From the NCBI GenBank assembly GCA_001642005.1, contig LWCA01000486.1:1-26135 (forward strand): a DNA stretch of 26,135 nucleotides, written 5' to 3'. A program made the position numbers and the translations under genes. The DNA is from Intoshia linei (taxonomy: Eukaryota; Orthonectida; Rhopaluridae). The notes under the pieces were generated by a model. The model did not search any database. It was not told where the DNA came from and saw only the letters and a list, made by a program, of their open reading frames with translations. Below, piece after piece: positions 20,362 through 26,135 of the stretch (its first letter is position 1; the number at the start of each line of letters is the position of its first letter).

Positions 20362-23017
20362 TTACATCAAAATGTAATTCTTTTCTAGACCAATACTCAT
20401 CCAAAGTCTCATATTGTTCATTTGTTTAATATCTCCCAATTTGGGAACCACTAAACCCACAGAATATAATAAATTTACCTTAGAGACAGTTAATAGACAA
20501 TTAAATGCGCATTTTATAACATGAGCCTGTTTAGTAACAAAAAGTAATCGAACTATTCTATCATAGCATAATGGACATTTAAAACGACGATACACATTAT
20601 ACAACAATTTAAAAAGTCTAAAATAAATAATCTAACATGTAAATATTTTTTAAAAATCTATTATAACTATCAAAATCATACTCTTTTTCTTCAGAGTAAA
20701 TATCATACATTGCCCTCTTTATATTAATGTTTTTTATTTTAGCTGTTCCAATGGGTACCAAATCAGAATATAAAAATATGAGATTGTTGGTTAAGCACTT
20801 TAAAATTTGGTACGGAAATGGCAAATAATAATGACCTAAAATGTATAGTTAAAAGTTTAAATATACAATATCACATGGACATATAGTAGGGATGTCCAAA
20901 AAGTTTTTCCATCGCACACTATATGTTATACACACTATGTACTTCAAACATGTCATAATATCCCCTTTTTTAATTCCAATAATAAAAAATGCAGTGGATT
21001 GCAATTGAAGAATCATATAAAATTTTGATAAAAAAATATTGGAAAATGGAATCTTTCCCTTAAAGGTTGGTCAAATTGGATTTTTTCTTTTAGGGTTGGT
21101 TATTTTTGATTTTCTCTTTTGGAGTTGGGTTTAGTGGCGCTTAATACTTAATAAGATTACATTAATTCCTGAAATAATACATTACTTTAGCGATGGACCC
21201 ACTAAAGAAGCACTGGATATAAATAAATTACATCGCATTTCACTGTAGTGGACAATAAATATTAAATTACTTTTTAAATAACGACGATTAACTTGAACAT
21301 AATTAACTTCCTTTATAGATAATAATAACGATTCATCGAAAGATTGAACAAACGAAATTGCCAGATAAATATTAAAAGTATGAAAAGCTGAAGTACAGTT
21401 AAGATTAAAGGTATTATTAATATATTCCCCTGTGTGTATGTTTTCAATCTAAATTACAATTATGACGTGATTAATGGTCAACTAGAAAAAATGAAATTAA
21501 ACCTTTTTACCATCAAATGGGAAAAAATGAATATCAAATAAAATGTAAAATATAGTTTCGACAAAATTACCAAAGTATTGAGAAGGTGTTGTCTAATATT
21601 GCTAAAAGACTTGACATTGCTACAAATGACAATTAAACTACACATCAATTGAATATTCTAAATTATGTACATCAATTAACAAGAAATTAAATCCATAAAA
21701 TGCTTCAAGTTAGTTAAAATTATTTTAAAGTGGACAAAATGGCAAAATAACCAATTTCCTAATTCTTCAATTAGTATAATCAACAAATATAAGTAATTAA
21801 ATACTTGTTCTTTTTGTTTGGTATAATATTTTTTTTGTACATCATTAAAATAAGGAGTGTAATATGGTTTAGCAATAATATTCTTTATATCACTAACAGC
21901 GACCCTTAAAATGTAAATAGATACAAATATACATTTACATACTTTGAATTTTCTTTGATAACTACACAGTCTTTCTCTGGCACTGAAAAAACGGAACAAT
22001 AAACAGATGGAATAAATATTTCAGCGATAGAAGGTGCAATGTGTACAACTGTTTCATTCTGTGTGAATTCTAAAATACAGTACATTAAAGATTCAAAAAG
22101 ATAAACAAGATGAAATTTAGTCGTCTGAAATTAATTATATATTCAGGACAGTGGAGAGAGAGCTAGAGCCATATGGCCGACCTAATATCATGAGGGGTTT
22201 AATATTTTAATTTATTAATATGTAATTTAACTTATTTTTAAATTTTACGCAATAAACGATCGATTAAACAAAGTATAGACGTCCCATTTTTAAAAAATAT
22301 ATAGACCTACAATTTTCATCTGGCCCGGTCTATGCTGGCTCTCATGTACATACTCCTGTCTATACCGTGAATATTTTGGAAATTGTTATCCGTAACTGCA
22401 ATCTTATCCAATTTTTCAATGTTTTCCAAATCAGCTTCACAAATCCTACTCAAATTATCTCCAAATTTAATAGTATTTAAATTGTCATAATTACAAAAAC
22501 CACCAAAACTATCCAATTTTTCGAAATCGTCAAAATCATGGACAGTGATATTGTTGAAATTGATATCATAGTCATTATTTTCAATATTTGAAAAGTTAAA
22601 ATTTGAATCTTGATTATTTGCTAGTGGATTTGTATTGGTATGTGGTTCAATTTCAAATTTGTTATTGATTTGGGGTATAGACTCAATGCTTGGATTTTCT
22701 AACCAAAAAGAATCTTTCCACAAAATACTTTCCATTTCTGGGTTAGGAATTGCATCTAAACTATTTCTACCTTCAAGAAATTTATCAATTCTATCATTTG
22801 TAGTGTCTAAATAATTTTCATGTTCGTTTTCTAGCGGTGAATCAAGATGATCATAATTTGACTTTATAGTTAACCAGTCTTCAATATCCAAGTTTAAATC
22901 AAAATTGTCAAGTTTAGGTTGAATCGGTTGGTTTGTATTGGTTTTTTCATTTTGGTCTATTTCATTGAGGAGTTTTATTTTATTTTTTTGTTTATTACTT
23001 TTTGTGTGTCTTTTCAT
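20362..23017 (-). CDS. Gene B: unrecognised ~531-aa protein, seven exons
   Basis: Model exons: 23017-22366, 22069-21943, 21904-21805, 21592-21503, 21448-21232, 20835-20682 and 20617-20362. The start ATG has an in-frame TGA four codons upstream. Splicing keeps phase throughout (1, 2, 0, 0, 1, 2). Residues 1-217 are Asn/Asp/Glu-rich and probably disordered after a Lys-rich start (MKRHTKSNKQKNKIK). From about residue 225 the protein becomes hydrophobic and ordered-looking, with HIAPSIAEIF, PYYTPYF, YFGNFVETIFYILFDI, NCTSAFHTFNIYLAISFV and LPFPYQILKCLTNN. Near the end is FKCPLC, a lone CXXC. I do not recognise the family. Uncertain points: the exon 5 donor could be at 21271 instead of 21232, and the exon 3 acceptor could be 12 nt further in, at 21892. 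A transposon insertion lengthened intron 1. Confidence 0.6.
21025..21125 (-). repeat. Minus-strand copy of the dispersed repeat family
   Basis: The reverse complement reads 'ccaaccctaaaagaaaaaat' then 'ccaatttgaccaacctttaa' and ends near 'tccaatattttttta', matching the 14125-14425 family. It lies in the largest intron of gene B (20836-21231). Confidence 0.5.
22144..22358. mobile_element. hAT-like MITE, copy 2, in gene B intron 1
   Basis: It begins caggacagtggagagagag and ends in ggctctcatgtacatactcc then tg, in the same orientation as copy 1. Shared internal phrases are 'atcatgagggg', 'tttaatttattaata' and 'cctacaattttcatctg.cc'. A small insertion interrupts the right inverted repeat. Flanking 8-mers tatatatt and tctatacc agree at only 5 of 8 positions. 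It starts 2 bp beyond the splice-donor hexamer of gene B exon 1. Confidence 0.75.
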
Positions 23018-23648
23018 ATATTTTCAAATAACATACTACACTAGAGAGTTTTTGTTTTAATTATTTCATTGGTTTTTTGTCGTAATTAAAACGCAACTAT
23101 AGTTTTCAGTTATTTTTAATAAATTTATATTGATATTTAAAAAGAACTGCAAATTAAATTAGCAACTACATAAAATCAAAGACTTTATTTGATTTAAAGT
23201 ACATGTACTAATGTAAATTTCAATTTTTATGTAGATCTGTCAGGCGATGGGATATCATTTTAAATCTTTAGAGATAAACCAGATTTTATTAAACATTACG
23301 AGAAAAAACATCTTAATCCAACCCTAAAATAAAAAATCAGATTTTCTGACCCTTTATCAAGTGGAAAAAGTGGATATTTCAGATACTTTCTAAAAAATTA
23401 AAAATATGACTAAAAATTTGATTAAATTGTTTTGACTTTAGTCCAGGGGTTCCTTTTTTACGGCGGACTGTAATAAATTATAAAATGTATAGACTCATTA
23501 CTTAAAAATTACTCAAAATGAAAAAAATATTAATAAAACGAATATTGATCATCAAATAAAATTTTGATGTAGTAGGTGAGTTACTATTAGTTACTAACAG
23601 GTCTTTACCTCTGAGAACCTCAAGATTTGAGGATAAATCGAACGCAAC
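23018..23648. other. Intergenic region upstream of gene B
   Basis: It holds a copy of the dispersed repeat at about 23275-23375 ('aaccctaaaataaaaaatc'). A hAT-like 'ccaggggttcc' lies at about 23451. The gene B promoter should be at the left end, but no core motif was identified. No exon is supported. Confidence 0.45.
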
Positions 23649-24096
23649 TAGAGGTGGCACAAAACTCAATAAGTTTTGTGTTGAGCATGCTCATTGTGCA
23701 AAAAAGTGCACAATCGTGAGTTTGTGTTAAGTATTGTGCAAAATTTTTTTCGAGCTTGAGTACTGTAATGAGCATGGTACAAAAAATTTTTGAGCTTGAC
23801 TTATTAATTAGCAGAAATTAATAATTACATTTCTTATAATATAGAAATTGATTATGCAATCAATGCATTAAAACAGTGGAATATTTTTAAAGAATCAATG
23901 CCTGTTATTTCAGATTGCTACGGTTATATTGGTAATTCCCTGCTCCCAAATATCTGTAGAACTTTCCTTCAATATTTTAAAAACTATAGATAGTTGCAAG
24001 AAAATAAAAATGAGTTTGACAAAATTTGAAATTGAGTATTGTGCAAAAAAATTTTTGAGCTTGAGTATTGTGTTGTGCCCATAATTTCCACCTCTA
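23649..24096. mobile_element. hAT transposon remnant, 448 bp, with exact 8-bp target duplication
   Basis: The ends are tagaggtgg and the complementary ccacctcta. Perfect direct repeats aacgcaac flank both sides (23641-23648 and 24097-24104). Subterminal 'gagcttgagtattgtgcaa' motifs recur at both ends. In the middle (about 23898-23980, plus strand) a frame reads IATVILVIPCSQISVELSF. This resembles the C-terminal dimerisation block of hAT transposases, where IP..S...ER.FS is usual. The catalytic core is missing, so this is an internally deleted element. Confidence 0.85.
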
Positions 24097-24104
24097 AACG
24101 CAAC

Positions 24105-26135
24105 CAAATAAAAGTTGAATAATGAAACGATTGTAAAGTTTGAATGCATTAATATAAAAAAAATGCTACAACTTTAAATTAATTTATATGATTACATGAA
24201 TTTTCTAAAATAATGGGCGATTTTCACTTTGAAAGTAAGTTGCCATTGGCAAGTTTATGAAATGCTGAGTGACCATTGCTCATGATTTTTAAAATTCTTA
24301 ATTATTTTCATTTTAAAAAGAGTAATTTGGTATTTTATTAAGGAAAATGCTAATTCTTGGGTTTATTTACTTTTTGTATCTAAAAAACTGATTTTAAATA
24401 TTTTTTTAATTTCTGGAATGTTGATTCTCTAAATAAATTATCAGACACATTTTTAGCAATTCACGGGCCGGCATTTGGAACCCTCTGAAGAATAGATACT
24501 GATGTAGTAACAGTTAATACTATTAACTTAATTCACTGGTTAGCCAATATTTAAAAATAATATTTACTCAGAGTAATAAAAATAATCTAACGCGAAAAAT
24601 GAAATCTAAAATAATTTTCACCAAAAATATGTAGGCCGAGACACGACTATTTCAGTTTACAAAGTCAATTAAAAAGGTTGAAAACCGTAGTACAAGTTAT
24701 CTACAATATCATTTATATACAATTTATTGAGACAATAAAATTTGATTAACTTTTTTAAAATTTGTATAATATTTCAAAAGTGAGCAATTTTCAATGTCCA
24801 GTTTTGATTCCCATTCACTCTAAAATTATAAATTAATTATTTAAAATTATCAAAAAATTAAATATTAAATTAGCTTTACCATCAATTTACAGTTGGGTCC
24901 AAACTAATATTCCTACTGAAAATGCTACTAAACTAATCTACAGGAAAACAGACTAACCGTATACGGTTAGTAATTCGATTGAGTACTTCAGACTGAACCG
25001 GAACTACGTTAAAAACAAATTAAAATTTTGATACACGGCCATGGTTTTTATTATAATTTCTTAAATAATCATATAAACAAAAATTGCATTTACTTCTATT
25101 TGTGGGAAGTACGACAAAATTAAAATAATTATTTAATTATAATTCATAATGCCAATTTAAAATATTTTTTAACTACTCCCAGTTTAATTATAGCCAATTA
25201 AGTTGTAAAATTTGATTTGTCAAGTGAATTTTTAAAATTATATTTTGGCCTTAAATTACAAACAAATATGTAGGCCACGGGCACACCAGATAATCATTAC
25301 AAGTATATTATTTACAATTTTAGCATTGTCCATAACATCAAAGGTAATATCATTTCTTTGGTTGTTGATGTAATCCACATGACTCATAATAGCAATTAAG
25401 GTTTTTTTCACTTTTTCACGGTAACGGAAAAATTTTTTTGATGATTTTAAATCATGTAACTAAAAATATAATACAACTATATACACTAGGGTGTCACATT
25501 TTTTGAAAAATTTTAGAATTCGATGGGAAATTAGCACTAAAAGTGTGTATTTTTAAAATAGAAAAACTAATTCGCAATCAAAAATATTTAACGCTATCTA
25601 TTCGAGTTGCGTTTGTCATTTTAAATATCACTGTATAAATATTATGAAGAAATTAAAATTGAACTTTATTTTAACGGAAATCGGCGTTTGAGCTTTTAAA
25701 CGTGGTACCGCCTTTATAATACTGTTCTCCATGTTTAGTTATACCGGCTATTTTTTTAAATTTGTTTCTAGCTCAATTTTTTTGGATTTTATTAACGATT
25801 TAATTTCTCGAATTCTGATTATTTACAATATAATAAATTCATTCAAATACAAGACATTATCGATCTTGTTAGTCATGTTTGCAATAAATATGGTCAATAC
25901 AGAAATTGCATAATATACCAAAATTTATTAGATATTTTTTGTTAAAATAACTTTTAAGTCATTTTTAAGAAGCACAAATTAAATTAATCTTTTACAATAT
26001 TATTAAGAGATTAAAATTATTTTTCAATTAAGAATAATCCTGTTAAGGAGATTTGTTATTATAAAGTATTATAATCACAATATATTTTCCCTTTTTTTTC
26101 TTGGACAGATTACACTACCAATATAATTTAATTGA
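24105..26135. other. No gene recognised
   Basis: AT-rich DNA without a supported exon. Two loosely related phrases occur, 'atatgtaggccgagacac' at about 24629 and 'atatgtaggccacgggcac' at about 25266, possibly from one repeat family. A 60-codon frame at 25731-25913 is hydrophobic and AT-driven and is not called as a gene. Confidence 0.4.

Noticed and set aside
21676-21804. Continuation of the gene B exon 3 frame to a stop
   Set aside because: The gtattt donor after 21805 joins in phase 0 to the exon at 21592, giving a more protein-like continuation; the read-through is probably intron.
22316-22364. C-terminal tail of the gene B exon 1 frame as real coding sequence
   Set aside because: These codons come from the MITE at 22144-22358 and its target site; splicing at 22366 restores a long downstream frame.
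25731-25913. 60-codon hydrophobic plus-strand frame
   Set aside because: Composition is what AT-rich DNA gives by chance, and there is no clear donor, acceptor or family match.

Overview
This is AT-rich nuclear DNA from an animal with spliced genes. I read it as an arthropod, most likely an insect, because the second gene carries the zinc-finger core typical of Hunchback. This is inference; Hunchback-type proteins also occur in annelids, nematodes and flatworms. The genes use canonical GT..AG introns, many of them only 37-54 nt long, next to kilobase introns filled with transposon debris. No rRNA, tRNA, CRISPR or prokaryotic operon structure was seen.

Layout: (1) 1-1686 holds a pogo/Tc-like MITE (99-302), a doubtful short membrane-protein ORF (401-589) and otherwise unassigned DNA. 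(2) 1687-4774, plus strand: a seven-exon ZIP/SLC39 metal transporter of the ZIP8/ZIP14 type, with a hAT-like MITE in its last intron. (3) 4843-5445: a second hAT-like nonautonomous element. (4) 6332-8943, plus strand: a five-exon, strongly diverged Hunchback-like zinc-finger gene. (5) 9087-18360, minus strand: five phase-compatible exons that I join into one unrecognised protein of about 1061 aa (gene A), tail-to-tail with the Hunchback-like gene. Two of its introns exceed 2.3 kb and hold several repeat families. (6) 18361-20361: a decayed Tc1-like transposon and nested inverted repeats. (7) 20362-23017, minus strand: a seven-exon unrecognised gene (gene B, about 531 aa). A second copy of the hAT-like MITE sits directly against its first splice donor. 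(8) 23018-26135: no convincing gene; a 448-bp hAT remnant with an exact 8-bp target duplication lies at 23649-24096.

The four genes have no evident shared pathway; this is an ordinary eukaryotic neighbourhood, not an operon. The exon chains were built by hand from splice-site motifs and reading-frame phase. All joins in the ZIP, Hunchback-like and gene A models keep phase without forcing. In gene B the exon 5 donor and the exon 3 acceptor are ambiguous. The most notable points are the diverged Hunchback-like protein, the two unrecognised genes, the very short introns, and the density of small DNA-transposon derivatives.
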